A stretch of 64,000 nucleotides of DNA from Hypomyces perniciosus (Eukaryota; Ascomycota; Sordariomycetes; Hypocreales; Hypocreaceae): positions 4,340,001-4,404,000 of the forward strand of contig SPDT01000004.1 in assembly GCA_008477525.1 (NCBI GenBank), in the 5' to 3' direction. Positions within the stretch are counted from its first letter, which is position 1, and every line of letters begins with the position of its first letter. This document shows, piece after piece, positions 1-10,503 of the stretch. The notes below the pieces were generated by a model. It was given only the letters and a program-made list of their open reading frames with translations, did no database searches and had not been told where the DNA came from. The position numbers and the translations under genes were made by a program.

Positions 1-88
1 CCAAGTCTCTCAGACCAGATCGAACGGCAGACGAAACCGACTCGAAGACCTGCTCAATGCGCGGATAGCGCCGTCTCCACGGACCTTT

Positions 89-1240
89 ATGAACCTACAG
101 CTGCCATCTCCAGCTGGTGGCACTCGGCCAGCTGGCAGTAGTAGTAGTAGTAGCGCCCACCATGCGAGGCGACCAACACCCGCAGCACCACAAAACCGAT
201 CAGCCTCCCAAGGGCCGTCACGAGCACAAACCTCCCAACAACACCCTTCTTCATGGCGTCGCCCTGCCTCGAGACCGCCGCCGCAGGACACGGCGGTTAT
301 TGACCTTACGGAGGAGCCTGACTCACCCGTTCAACGGCGGCGGATGCCTCCAGGACAGCAGCAGCAGCAGCAACAACATCAACATCAACACCTAAACCAG
401 CAAAATAATATTGGGAGAAATCCCCGGAGGACAAACTCGCAGCGCATATCCCCCCCGCAGCTGGCAAGGAGCGACAGCACCTTCATGGCCCCGCAAGCCA
501 GCTTCATCGATCTAACCGCCGACTCTCCCGAAGACGAAGGACGAGCCGTCCCAGACCACTGGCGCTCTGGACGACACCACAGCCACCAACATCACCACCA
601 TCATCATCATCGACACGTCCGTCCACGCTTAGGCACCGATCAGCTCATCCAGCTTGAGCTTCTCCAGCAACCAGACTTCGCTTCTGTTTTCGGTAGGACC
701 CTTGCAGGCTTTCTCAACGTGGATTTCATACGCGGTGGCATTCCCCCGCCACCGGGCTCTGAAGCCGCAGCGCGGGAGGATAGTCCTAAGCCGCCCATGG
801 AGCCTGCTCCGCCTACGAGAGACGGCTTCACCCGCAATACGTGTGCCGACGCCGACCAAGAACAGGTCGTGGTTTGTCCCGCATGCAACGAGGAGCTGGC
901 GTACGATCCTACAGGGTCAGCAACCCAGACGAAGAAGAGGAAGAGAGCACCTGGCGAGCATCACTTTTGGGCTCTCAAGAAGTGCGGCCATGTAGGTGGA
1001 CCAGCCGCACATTTATTCATTCACGAGTGGAGAGGTGCTGACTGCAAAAAAAAACAAAAGGTCTATTGTGCTGAATGCTTCGAGAACAGGAGGCCCACCA
1101 AGGCGTCTCCCAACGGTGCTGGGTTCCCTGTTCCTGCGGGAAGGATACCTTTCAACTCCCCCAACGAAATCAGATGTGCGGTCGAAGGCTGCGACACAAA
1201 AGTGGCAGCCAAGACGGAATGGATCGGCATCTACCTCTAG
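89..1240 (+). CDS. SIM- and RING-containing protein, SUMO-targeted ubiquitin ligase-like
   Basis: The likely role is an E3 ligase acting on SUMO-modified nuclear proteins, inferred from architecture. Two SUMO-interacting motifs are visible (AVIDLTEEP at residues 69-77, FIDLT at 139-143). They are followed by Gln- and His-rich tracts, a KKRKR basic patch near 282, and a C-terminal RING starting CPAC at 263. The raw frame reads 383 codons, but 992-1060 has donor GTAGGT, a GCTGAC branch point and an AAAG acceptor. Removing these 69 nt joins CGH to VYCAEC and restores the canonical C-x-H-x2-C-x2-C core, giving 360 residues. The frame stays open upstream of ATG 89 to the window edge (base 2), so the true start may lie outside and the gene may be 5' partial. 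Fission yeast Rfp1/Slx8-type proteins share this layout. The exact orthologue is uncertain. Confidence 0.8.
   Translation: MNLQLPSPAGGTRPAGSSSSSSAHHARRPTPAAPQNRSASQGPSRAQTSQQHPSSWRRPASRPPPQDTAVIDLTEEPDSPVQRRRMPPGQQQQQQQHQHQHLNQQNNIGRNPRRTNSQRISPPQLARSDSTFMAPQASFIDLTADSPEDEGRAVPDHWRSGRHHSHQHHHHHHHRHVRPRLGTDQLIQLELLQQPDFASVFGRTLAGFLNVDFIRGGIPPPPGSEAAAREDSPKPPMEPAPPTRDGFTRNTCADADQEQVVVCPACNEELAYDPTGSATQTKKRKRAPGEHHFWALKKCGHVGGPAAHLFIHEWRGADCKKKQKVYCAECFENRRPTKASPNGAGFPVPAGRIPFNSPNEIRCAVEGCDTKVAAKTEWIGIYL
992..1060 (+). other. Intron (69 nt, frame-preserving) inside the RING domain
   Basis: Donor GTAGGT, branch-point-like GCTGAC and acceptor AAAG. It has no in-frame stop, so an unspliced reading continues. 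Splicing is needed to build the RING zinc-binding core. Confidence 0.85.
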
Positions 1241-2025
1241 GCCCGCAAAGGGAGGCTCATCACCGTGAATTGGATGAGCACCTGTAGAGAGGGAGACTGG
1301 ACATAATGCATGACAACCCTGGTATGACTTTTGACAGCACACAACAGATGAAAGCTTTTTTGCATTGCAGGCGTTTAGGGGAACACGGCAAAGGGGAAGG
1401 GGACTGGTTAGGGAAAGGGTGGCTGGCTTTCATATAGATGTTAGGACTCGAGCATGACATGAAAGATACCACAAGGGGACTCGGGGCATGGAAAGGGGTC
1501 TGGATCCTTTTTTTTTTCACTTTTCATCTGTCTCTTATCGTTTTGCGTGGAAATGTGTCGCTGATGAGAGTATCTCATGTCGTCCATTTCCCCGTTCGTG
1601 TCGGAGGGTATAATACTTGGCTGGCATAAAGATCCTTGAACACCCTGTAAATCGAGATACAATATCTCTGATGCCAAGGAGGATCGAATTCAGTAGGCCA
1701 CTCTGGGGTGGAAAATACAGCCCAACCCAATCCAAAAAAAAAAAAAAAATACAAATCCTACTCGAAATGGGGAATGATTCTAGGAGCATACATGCACCTC
1801 CCAAAAGCCATGTTATGACCACTGAAAGATAGATGTGCCAAGCGAGTATCTTATTCTCGGTATAACCTCCAGCGAAAGAGACATGCAAACCACATATCCT
1901 ACATCATATCCTGATAAACTTCGTTTCGCTCTGTTTCCATACAATTGACAATTCCGTTGCTCATGAATCCACCAACTCCAAAAACCACCTTGTAATGCAC
2001 CATAAAATCCTGTAATGCTTGGGCA
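1241..2025. other. Intergenic region between convergent genes
   Basis: It holds the 3' flanks of the two converging genes. I see only homopolymer runs (T-run near 1509-1519, A-run near 1735-1749) and no convincing gene. Confidence 0.6.
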
Positions 2026-4050
2026 TCAAAACATAAGCTCCATAGCTGCCTCGTCAATCCAATCCCCGCCGTATTCCGTTTCCTGTGATGCGCTTGGGCA
2101 GGTGAATGCGTTCCCAGCTGGCGGGATATTCTCCTTATTTGCCTCCTTTAACGACATCTTGGGCTTCGCCTCTCTTGGGGGAGGGTTCTTCACAGTTGTT
2201 GTTGGAGGCTTGTTCCCCACTGATTGGACTATTGTCTTATTCATCTGCGCATGGGGTTTGTGTGTCTCTGGATGTGGTATTTTTTTCGTCGCCTGCATAG
2301 ATGAAGGCTTCTTAACATTTGTCTGCATTGGAGGCGTTCTCCTCATCTCGACTAGAGGGGTTCCTCCCATGTTCATTCCCCCTGGAGGGGCATGTTTCTT
2401 CGTTCCTATCGGAGGAGTTGACCTCATCACCGTTGGAGTGGCTTTCTTGTTCGTCCCAGACGGAGGTGTATGTCTCGGCCTGCCGTTTGGTCGTTGTTGG
2501 TTAATTGCATTGCTGACTTTGGCCTTCTCCCTTCTCTGCGCCGCCAGTTTCTCCTCTCGTGCTTTTCTTTCATCCTCCTGCTGTCTCAGCTTCGCCTGTT
2601 CAATGGCCTCCATTTGCATCATCTCTCCCCTTTGCCTCTCCTCGCGCTCCGCAGTGCGGCGACTCCGAAGCAGTGCCACCGCGAGCATCTCATTCGTACC
2701 CGAAGATGTGAAGAAACGTTTTCTCGGCACTGGTGATTCCGACGCAGTAGGGGGCGATGGTAGACTGGGCTCGGGTTGTGGAGGTTGAGCTTCTGTTTCT
2801 GGCATAGGATCAGGTGTGGAGGGTTTAGGCGTCATAAATTCTGTTTCCTCTTCAAGTTCACGAGCTTGTTGTGAGGATGTAGGAAAGAAATCGTCAAAGT
2901 TGAAGAGAATCGCTTGGGTGCTTAGAGGGGGCGGCTGTGCTTGCGCTGCAATTGGCGAGATTGGCGAGGGTGAACGTCGACGAGGAGGCGGCGGTGGGGA
3001 CATCGATCGTGTTGGCGGTTTTGGATCAGGGGGCTTCGCAGGATGGGGGTCAGATATGGGTGCTTCTCCCGAGCTTCTTGAGTTCAGGCCCAGATCTGTC
3101 TCATAGACTGTTGCTTTTCGAGCCGGTTGCTGGTGGTCTTCGTTTGCTGAATGCCCTCCCCCTGATTCCTGGCCCAGTGGTTGTTTGGGTGTGGAAATGG
3201 CTTCTAGCGCCAACATTTCCAGTTCAAGATCATCTTCTTCAGGTATCAGATCCAACTCCTGCAGCATTTTCGGTTCAGAGTTCTCTTTTGTGGGTTGTGG
3301 ATTCGGTGCCTCCGTCTCGTCAGGTAAAGGGTGCTCGTCGTCGCCATCATCGGGTATCAAATCTAGTTCTTGGTCTATGCTTGGCTCGGGATCGTCATGC
3401 AAAGGCTTTGGGTCATTGCCTGCATTGGTCTGTATGTTCTCGTCATGTAGAGGACTTCTATCGTCATTCTCAGACGTCATATCCAAATCTTGCAGCAGCT
3501 CCAATTCCAAAGCGTCTGCATCAGGCACTGCATCGCACTTCAAAGCGATATCGGAAGTCGGTCTGATCTCTTCATGTGAAGGGTTCTCTTGTTCATCTTG
3601 CTCCTCTTGAATCGGCGGCACCGGTGCTGGAGCCGGAGTATCCTTGTCGCCCACATCCCGCCCCCCAGCATCCCTCTTCTTCCCCGAGCCATTGCCCCTC
3701 ACAAACCTCGCGATTGTATCCTGACTCGGCCGCACCGAAACCAGCGGCATCCCCTTTCTCCTCTTCTCCTCTCTCTCCGCCAGCTCCTTCTCACGCTTTT
3801 TCTCCCTCGCCGCCTTAGCCCGCGCCGCAGTCCTTTCTTTTTCGAATTCCTTCTTTATTCGCTCTTGCTCCGCCCGATCTTGCTTGATGCGCTCGGCTTT
3901 GGACATGGGAGGCATGCGGTTTGCGGCTTTATATGCTTTGCGAACTTGTTTGGAGGTCATCGGGCGGGCTGCGGAGGGAGACCGGCCAGCGGCATCGGAT
4001 GCGAGGCCACCAGCTTGGGGGATAATAGTGAACGTCTTCTGGATCGGCAT
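2026..4050 (-). CDS. Uncharacterised conserved fungal coiled-coil protein
   Basis: I do not recognise a function. I chose the ATG at 4050 (MPIQKTF...) rather than the raw open-frame start at 4227, because the 59 upstream codons look like 5' leader. This gives 674 residues. The N-terminal part is a highly charged Lys/Glu/Arg helix with dense heptad-like spacing, probably a coiled coil. The middle is Pro/Glu/Asp-rich and disordered, with repeated acidic DLIPE-type motifs. A block around ILFNFDDFFP and a C-terminal block (NKENIPP, then SQETEYGGDW) look like short conserved linear motifs, from general familiarity with ascomycete hypothetical proteins. A basic, Pro/Thr-rich segment precedes the C terminus. 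There is no membrane segment or enzyme signature. A single uninterrupted exon is assumed. Confidence 0.7.
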   Translation of the reverse strand: MPIQKTFTIIPQAGGLASDAAGRSPSAARPMTSKQVRKAYKAANRMPPMSKAERIKQDRAEQERIKKEFEKERTAARAKAAREKKREKELAEREEKRRKGMPLVSVRPSQDTIARFVRGNGSGKKRDAGGRDVGDKDTPAPAPVPPIQEEQDEQENPSHEEIRPTSDIALKCDAVPDADALELELLQDLDMTSENDDRSPLHDENIQTNAGNDPKPLHDDPEPSIDQELDLIPDDGDDEHPLPDETEAPNPQPTKENSEPKMLQELDLIPEEDDLELEMLALEAISTPKQPLGQESGGGHSANEDHQQPARKATVYETDLGLNSRSSGEAPISDPHPAKPPDPKPPTRSMSPPPPPRRRSPSPISPIAAQAQPPPLSTQAILFNFDDFFPTSSQQARELEEETEFMTPKPSTPDPMPETEAQPPQPEPSLPSPPTASESPVPRKRFFTSSGTNEMLAVALLRSRRTAEREERQRGEMMQMEAIEQAKLRQQEDERKAREEKLAAQRREKAKVSNAINQQRPNGRPRHTPPSGTNKKATPTVMRSTPPIGTKKHAPPGGMNMGGTPLVEMRRTPPMQTNVKKPSSMQATKKIPHPETHKPHAQMNKTIVQSVGNKPPTTTVKNPPPREAKPKMSLKEANKENIPPAGNAFTCPSASQETEYGGDWIDEAAMELMF

Positions 4051-4361
4051 TGCGAGAGTGGCAATGGGAATACCGAGCAGATGCTCTGGATGGGTGTTGT
4101 GCCGGACATTGCTCGGTGGTTGGCGTTGTTGGTGTTTGTCGTGGGGTTCGGAGGACGCGATGGCTAAACAACAGAGGAGAGAGTGACGCGAGAGGGGAGC
4201 GCCATCATGTGACCATACACGTGACATTACCGAATCACTGCCTTGAGATTCGAAGTAAGACTCATGTCATGATTCATCTTTATGAGCTAGAAATAGCATT
4301 TTAAATGTGAATATATGTGGCTGCTCTGCCGTGCCATTGCTTAAAAATATCCAATACTAAC
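4051..4361. other. 5' leader/promoter of the coiled-coil gene and 3' flank of the reductase gene
   Basis: It contains a CACGTGAC sequence near 4217-4224, an E-box-like palindrome. Nothing else is evident. Confidence 0.4.
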
Positions 4362-5439
4362 TCACTTCTCCAGAGGCTCAACGGAAGGATCCCACGTGCA
4401 GGGACTATACTCAGTCGTCATAAGATCCTTCACCTCATCATCCGTCAGCTCAAAATCATATATCGCCGCATTCTCAACAATGCGCTCCGGTTTTGTACTC
4501 TTCACCAGCGGCCCATAGCCCTTCTGCAAGCTCCACCTCAGGAGGATCTGCGCCTCTGTCTTGCCATACTTTTGTGCCAGCGCCACAAGCTTGGGATCTC
4601 CAAATCGCCCGCCGCGTACGATAGGGCAGTAGGCCTGGAGGGCGATGTTCCTCTCACGACACCAGCTGACAATCTCGTCCCGTACAATCCATGGGTGAAA
4701 CTCCCACTGACCTACGGAGATGACGCCTCCTTTACCAGGTCCACCACGCTGAACTTCGAGTTCCTTGATGTACGCCTCCAGCTCATTGAGGTGGTGCACG
4801 CCGTAGTTAGATACGCCAATGGAGCGTACCTTGCCTGCCTCGACGCTCTCGACAAGGGCTTTCCACGCACCCTTGCGGTTCTCAATACCGCCGTAGGGCG
4901 CGTGGATAAGTACGAGATCGAGGTAGCCCAACTTGGTATCCTCAAGGGCAATGTCGACGAGCTTCAGCGTGTTTTCGTAGCTGAGAGGATACTGGCGCAT
5001 GGGGACTTTGGTGGTGAAGAAGACTTGTTCGCGGGGGATACCAGAGGCGGGAATGCCTGCCGCACAAGGGCCTTGGTTGCGGTATGCGGAGGCAGAATCG
5101 ATCTAGCGATTGATAGCTGTCAGAATGGGTACTTGGCGTGTTTGGTTCGAGTATGGGAAGAACCAACATGACGGTATCCGACTCTCAGGGCCTCTTTGCA
5201 CACTTCGGCGCCAATCTTACTGGGACTGGAGTAATCATCAGTAACTGCAGGTTATCGAAACGGGTTGACGATCGATCTATTGAGGTAATAACTCACGTTT
5301 GGTAAACCTAGCCTCATTGTCAGTATATTCAGCTTGAAGCCATGAGGACATTCGGTGCACGTACACCAAACCCAAGGAGTGGCAGCTCATAGCCAGAGTT
5401 GAGCTTCACGGTCGATTGCAATGTGAATTTGGATGCCAT
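4362..5439 (-). CDS. Aldo-keto reductase, four exons
   Basis: This is an NAD(P)H-dependent aldehyde/ketone reductase of the AKR superfamily; the substrate is unknown. Exons on the minus strand are 5439-5365, 5307-5297, 5225-5168 and 5102-4362, totalling 294 residues, which is normal for the family. Splicing rebuilds the family N terminus: LPLLGFG, then VYQTPSKIGAEVC, then VGYRH, then the catalytic Asp in IDSAS, Tyr in AYRN, Lys in TTKVP and His in LIHAPYG. The segment GKVRSIGVSNYG and the C-terminal NADP-binding region around LVKSTKPERI are also present. The 11 nt exon 2 is unusually small but is needed to complete the conserved GVYQTP motif. The expected active-site residues are all present, so the gene looks intact. 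Confidence 0.92.
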
Positions 5440-5891
5440 TCTGCGAAGCATGAGGCTGTGACTTGACGGGCAAATGTATGGTGAGAAGAGACAAGGATAT
5501 GTTGTGCAAGCCTAGAACTCCGGAAACATGACGCCATGAGCTCAATTGGAGATTATTAATACTACTGCTAACCTATAAGTCTAACCCCACCATTCAAACA
5601 TATTAATTCACAACTCATCCAAGAGCGGCGAAGTCATGATTCATCCACCATATTTCGGCGTTTAGACAACGCCAAGCTCGTTCATGTCCAGCATATATAC
5701 GAATTACGGAGTAACATCACTCATCAAAAGATCTGTCATCTTGAACTGGTTTGACGTTTCAATCCTATCAGAATTTCTTATCCTTAGTGTTGACCTCCTG
5801 CTGGGTAGGCAACCGCTATATTCCAACGCCACATGATGCTTCGCAACAACTTTAACCACGAGATAGTACCTATGACTTATTATAATTTTCT
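5440..5891. other. Intergenic region
   Basis: Promoter of the reductase gene and 3' flank of the Dom34 gene. One TACGGAGTA element is present near 5705. No gene is seen. Confidence 0.5.
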
Positions 5892-7224
5892 CTAGATAAC
5901 GCTATCAAGCATGTCCAAATCTTCCTCTTCATCTCTTCTCGCACCGTTACCCACTGGAGCCTGCTCCTCCTCTTCTTCCTCTTCATCAAGATCCAACATA
6001 GGGTAATTCAAAATGGCCGCAATATCACCCATCATCTTGAGCCGCTGCCCGCTCTCATGATCGCTACTTAATATCCTCGCTTCGCCTCCATCATTCTTAA
6101 CTTTATCAACCAACGCGACGTACTTTTTCCGCGTCGCCAAGTCCTGACTCCTGAAGAGCGAGTTGTTGATTAACAAGACCCCCCCGCCAGGGCCGACTGC
6201 TCCGTCTGCAACGGCCTTTTCGACGGCCTTTGTGCCGTACCATGCTCGTCCGTCGTCAAGTTTTAGTAGGCTGAAGAAGTTGTCCATGTATTGCGCCTCC
6301 TTTGCGTAGTTCATGTCTTTCATCTTGGCGAGGACTTCGGGGCTCTTGAGAACCTCGTTTAGACTGTGTATATGCCCTGAATTGGAGTGTATGACGGTCG
6401 CTTGCTTCGATACCGCGGTGAGCACTTTGTCTGACTTGTCGCGACCCTGTTTCGCAATGTATGCTTTGAAGTCTGTCGCAACGAACCCAGGACTGGCTAG
6501 TAGCAAAGGTCTTGATTCTGAAAAGTCGACTGCTCTTAGCATCGATTGCAACGTCTTCTCGAAGAACCGCCGTAGGCCGGCATCTTGATCGGAAGCGGTG
6601 TCGCGCTTCTTGGGCACCACACTCTCCACGCGAACCTTGAGGACGGTGCGGAACTGTGTGATTAGGCAGATATTTGCTAAGCCTTCTTGCATGACCACGG
6701 CGGCCATTGCGCCATTCTTATCATCTGACAGCGCTTGCGACAGGGTAGCTTTGGCGACGCTGTCCCAACCATCGGGTTTGACTACTGTAAAGGATCGGTT
6801 GACTTCGATGTCGAGGGTATGATGTGAGCCCATGGCCACATGGTCATTTTCAGCGGCGACAACGCCAGAGACGCGAAGGGAGGAGACTGCGGGATCGAAG
6901 AAGGTGGATTTGACGCGGACGGCGAGGTCTGTGTGGACTCGTTCAGCGGCTGGGACGCCTGTGCCAGGATTGATGTTGACGACTTTGCGGATGGCATGGG
7001 CGTGGACGAGGTCGCCGGGGACTATGAGGTTGTACGCATGCCACTGCATCGCATCGCATCACATGTTAGCAGAGTCATCATCTTGAAGGTGAGGACGGTT
7101 TGCGACAGAGAGAGATGGCGGGGCAGAACGATGCGAAACGTACCATATCCTCGGGGTCCTCTGGGAGGAGTGAGACCTGCTCATCCTCGAACTCTTTGGG
7201 TATGTGCCGCGAAACGAGCTTCAT
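5892..7224 (-). CDS. DOM34: Dom34/Pelota, ribosome-rescue eRF1 paralogue
   Basis: It acts with the Hbs1 GTPase in the cytoplasm to dissociate stalled ribosomes (no-go and non-stop decay), as known for the family. Exon 1 is 7224-7144 (27 codons beginning MKLVSRHIPK and ending PEDPEDM) and exon 2 is 7043-5892. The join gives PEDMWHAYNLI, the hallmark start of Pelota proteins, and a 410-residue product. The three eRF1-like domains are recognisable in order: an N-terminal Sm-like fold, a central domain (around VVMQEGLANICLIT), and a C-terminal domain ending near HESGQRLKMMGDIAAILNYP. There is no GGQ peptidyl-hydrolysis motif, as expected for Dom34 and unlike eRF1. The C-terminal tail is strongly acidic (a run of Asp/Glu). 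The intron has donor GTACGT and acceptor CAG. Confidence 0.96.
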
Positions 7225-8920
7225 CTTGACGATGAGCCCGAAAGCAGAACCAATGGGTTGGAGGCCTTGATAAAAGTGACTGATGTGAGTCGGCGCAAGA
7301 TAGGTAGATAGTAGATAGAGGATAGATGATAAAGTCTTGTGGCGAGCGCAGTATGGAGTAGTGGGGGTGGCGTTTGTTGCGTGGCGCGTGACTCCAATGG
7401 CGTGGCGGCTTTTTGTAATACTAGTACTACTAATACTACTAATACTACGGAGTAGCAACTGTATGAGTTGATGATTATTGGGGGGGAAGATGGTTTTTAT
7501 ATTATCGGTTGAGGCGATGCCGAATTCAAGGTTCATGTAGAATAAGATCTTTCTTCTTCTTCTTCGACGTACTTCATATATATATATATATAATTCTACA
7601 TTTTGCGACTCTAATCTTAACCTTGCTCAACCCCTTGCAGCCATTGCAACTTAACTCAATTTTGGAACATGCCCTAAATCCACTCCTTTCATGCTGGCCC
7701 TTGTCTCAGTAGTAACGAAGAAAAACGTTGGCATTCCCGAAAAAGGCCAAGACAAATCCATATTATTGGACATTGTGTTGATTTAGTTATGATGTTTCGC
7801 AGGAGATGCATACAGGGCTGGAATGTCAAAGGCGGGTCTGGGACATTCACATTCAAGACTTGGCCCCACGTGGGAGGTCATCGCCAAGTAAACTCAAGAG
7901 ATCTGGGAGAAAGAAATAAAATGAACAGAATATATACTATTTGTCAATAAAGACAGGACCTGTGAATCTTGATCTCGGCATCAAGCCAAGGCGGGACGGT
8001 GCGGATTAATGAAACGACCGGCATATCGTCATACTGGGCCGTATAGAGGGTGTCATTATTGCTTCATTGTGTAGAGAACTCGAACAAGCTTATCCGTCGA
8101 TCTGCGGGGGAATAACTCGATTAGGCACACGTTCTTTGTGCTGGTACGTTTGCGTTATCTGGCACTGTACGAAGTACATACGAAGTATTATCGTTCCATG
8201 ACGGAGTCGAGGCAAATTGCCGTCTTATGACACCAACTCTACCAGAAGCGGCGTTGTGGCGCTCGACAGTTGTGATACGTCATTGGCGATCTTCCCGCCC
8301 GTTTTGTGGTGACGTTGGCAGTCGATAAAGATACATACGAAGAAGAGATATTTCCCGCTTATCAATACTATTCCTAGAACTTGTATAGGTAGTATGTCGA
8401 CATACCTTACTTTGTAGACACACGGAAAAACTCCGTAGTACATACTTCGTAGGCAGATAGATATAAATGATTGGGTTCAGTTTACTACCTTTATCAGTTA
8501 AACGATACGAGACATGTCGCCTCGTGCACAGCCCTTTTTTATCAAATGGTACCTGGAAAAGTGGATGAATTACGCACGCACAGCCGCGTCATCGAATATT
8601 CTTCCACTCTTCCGCCTGGAGTACTCGTACATAGTAGTATAGTAGAATGCAGGGACATTTGACGATTTATGGAGCTGTCCTTACGGATTTTGGGCAAATT
8701 CTAACGGTGAGGAGAAAACATCCATGTCAGCAGGTTTCTGGGGGCACAGCAAAGTACAGAGATTGGTAGGCAATGTGTTACATTCAGCCTGCTTTGACTA
8801 CGAGTAGTAATACTGAGAAGCTGGGCGAAGGGCCAAGAGCCAAGAGCCCCAAGATGGTGTAGGTATCCATGCAGCCACCATTGCCGATGTGCTGTAATTG
8901 GGAGGGAATAACTATCTATG

Positions 8921-8954
8921 TACGGAGTACTCCGTACGAAGTATATACTTCGTA
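8921..8954. repeat. Two overlapping perfect palindromes
   Basis: A 16 bp palindrome (TACGGAGTACTCCGTA, 8921-8936) overlaps by two bases a 20 bp palindrome with arm TACGAAGTAT (8935-8954). Related half-elements occur at 8168-8189, 8431-8452, 9205-9222 and 9489-9543. Confidence 0.85.
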
Positions 8955-9488
8955 AACGGATGATGGAATCACGGCCTTTCGTACGATTACTATTAATGTG
9001 TGATGTCGTCAGAAAACAAAAATAGGGGATCAATAGTAATAGTACTAGGGCTAATACTATTGGCATCACTTCGTAGTAGTAGTACTAGTACTTCGTGCTA
9101 TGTATGAGATGCGATTACGGAGTTCAACCGCCCGCTGGAACTTCGGTCCGGAGCACCAAAGAATGTCAGTATTGTAGATACGCGTAACCAATGCTTATGC
9201 AGGTACTCCGTACGAAGTGCCTCAAGATCTGACCCGATAGGTAAGGTACCTAGGCAGAGGTTAAAAAACAAGGGTTACAACAAAGAAGAAGCTCACACAG
9301 CCACGAGCTTGTTTTTTTTTTTTTGTACTTTGCAGCAGTATTTGACCGGCTTAATTAATGCCCTCATCATGGCAAAATTCGTCAAAATGAAAAAACCCTC
9401 CCTTGTAGGGCGGGGCTGGGCAGCTGGGGAACGTGGACCTCTGGTGGATTCAACGTTGCCTTAGAGCCTCGGCATGTCTAGTGCTGAG

Positions 9489-9543
9489 TATGGAGTACGG
9501 AGTACGAAGTACATGCAGACATACTGTACAAAGTACTCCGTAC
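9489..9543. repeat. Cluster of GGAGTAC/GTACTCC half-elements
   Basis: Several copies of GGAGTAC, TACGAAGTAC and TACTCCGTAC lie in both orientations within 55 bp. They belong to the same motif family as 8921-8954. Confidence 0.7.
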
Positions 9544-10056
9544 CTGCTGCCCGTGCAACAGGTCCTACGTCGTCCATTCGTTCAGGTCTATTTAGCCAAA
9601 AAACTCTCTTCTTGCGCCATAGGCAGCAACAGCAACATCCTTGACCAAAAACGTCGCCTGATCTCATTATCCTTTCCTATTTCATACGGCATATTACCCT
9701 AAAGTGTAAGGCTTGCAGAGTATATATCTTTGCCTCCCTCCCGTTGCCTGCCTGTCTCGCTTGTATCGCGGTAAAATAACCCATAATATTAGCAGCGACA
9801 CATTGCTCCACTGTGCCGGCCACCTCCAAACACGAAACATCGCATTCGGCTTCGAGCGAGAGGATTGCAGCAGTTCGTTTTATCCGAGAAGCAAAAGAAA
9901 GGGGCAGCCTCATCCTTCACCTGGTCTGCTGGTCTGCTGGTCTCGGACGAACCGGAACATCAAGCTCGTGCGTTTTGTTGTTCGCAGTGGTGAAAGAAAA
10001 AGAAACGGCCCACTCGGAGACTTGACCACCCCCGTATTCCGTTCTGCGGTTGTCGC

Positions 10057-10098
10057 TGGTCACTGGTCACTGATCACTGGTTACTGGTTACTGATCAC
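10057..10098. repeat. Six tandem copies of a 7-mer, TGRTYAC
   Basis: The copies read TGGTCAC, TGGTCAC, TGATCAC, TGGTTAC, TGGTTAC and TGATCAC with no gaps. The array sits about 360 bp upstream of the WD40 start codon. TGATCAC/GTGATCA makes part of each unit near-palindromic. Confidence 0.9.
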
Positions 10099-10455
10099 TC
10101 GCTGTAGGAGAGCGGTAGTACTATTTTGGACGGTTGAAGGGTCAAAGGGCCAAAGTGTGTGTGGTGGACTCGTGACTCGCATTCGGAAACGGCTTTCGCA
10201 ACCTGCACTCGACTCCGTCCTTTGAGTACTTGGACCAGAATAGGCCAGTCTTACCAGCCTCTTTTTCAAACTCCCCGTCGGGGGGGTTTAGTCTTGGCCT
10301 CGGCCTCGGCCTCGAACGCCCTCTATTATCCCGACTTCGTTCCTTTTTTTTTCCTTCTGTTTTTGGTACAATCTGCATATTATCATCACCAGGAATTCGG
10401 ACTGCCGCGACTCTCCGCGGCGCTGCGGACCATCCAACTCTCTCGCCCTGGCAGC

Positions 10456-10503
10456 ATGGAACATGTCTCTCCAGCTATCCTCCTCGCCTGTCATGCTGGG
10501 TAA
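10456..10503 (+). promoter_or_regulatory. Out-of-frame uORF overlapping the WD40 start codon
   Basis: ATG at 10,456 opens a 15-codon frame ending TAA at 10,501-10,503. It overlaps the presumed main ATG at 10,463 in another frame. If transcribed, it would force leaky scanning or use of a downstream ATG such as 10,522. Confidence 0.55.

Larger units (their letters stand above)
7225..10462. other. Long repeat-rich intergenic region
   Basis: About 3.2 kb between the divergently transcribed Dom34 and WD40 genes. I find no coding sequence with family features. It is rich in short palindromic TACGGAGTA/TACTTCGTA elements, a TA microsatellite (about 7576-7593), ACTACTAAT repeats (about 7421-7446), and a 7 bp tandem array at 10,057-10,098. 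The right end must contain the WD40 promoter and leader. Confidence 0.6.

Noticed and set aside
2815..4167. Several long plus-strand frames opposite the coiled-coil gene
   Set aside because: They lie wholly within the minus-strand gene, are low-complexity and show no family motifs.
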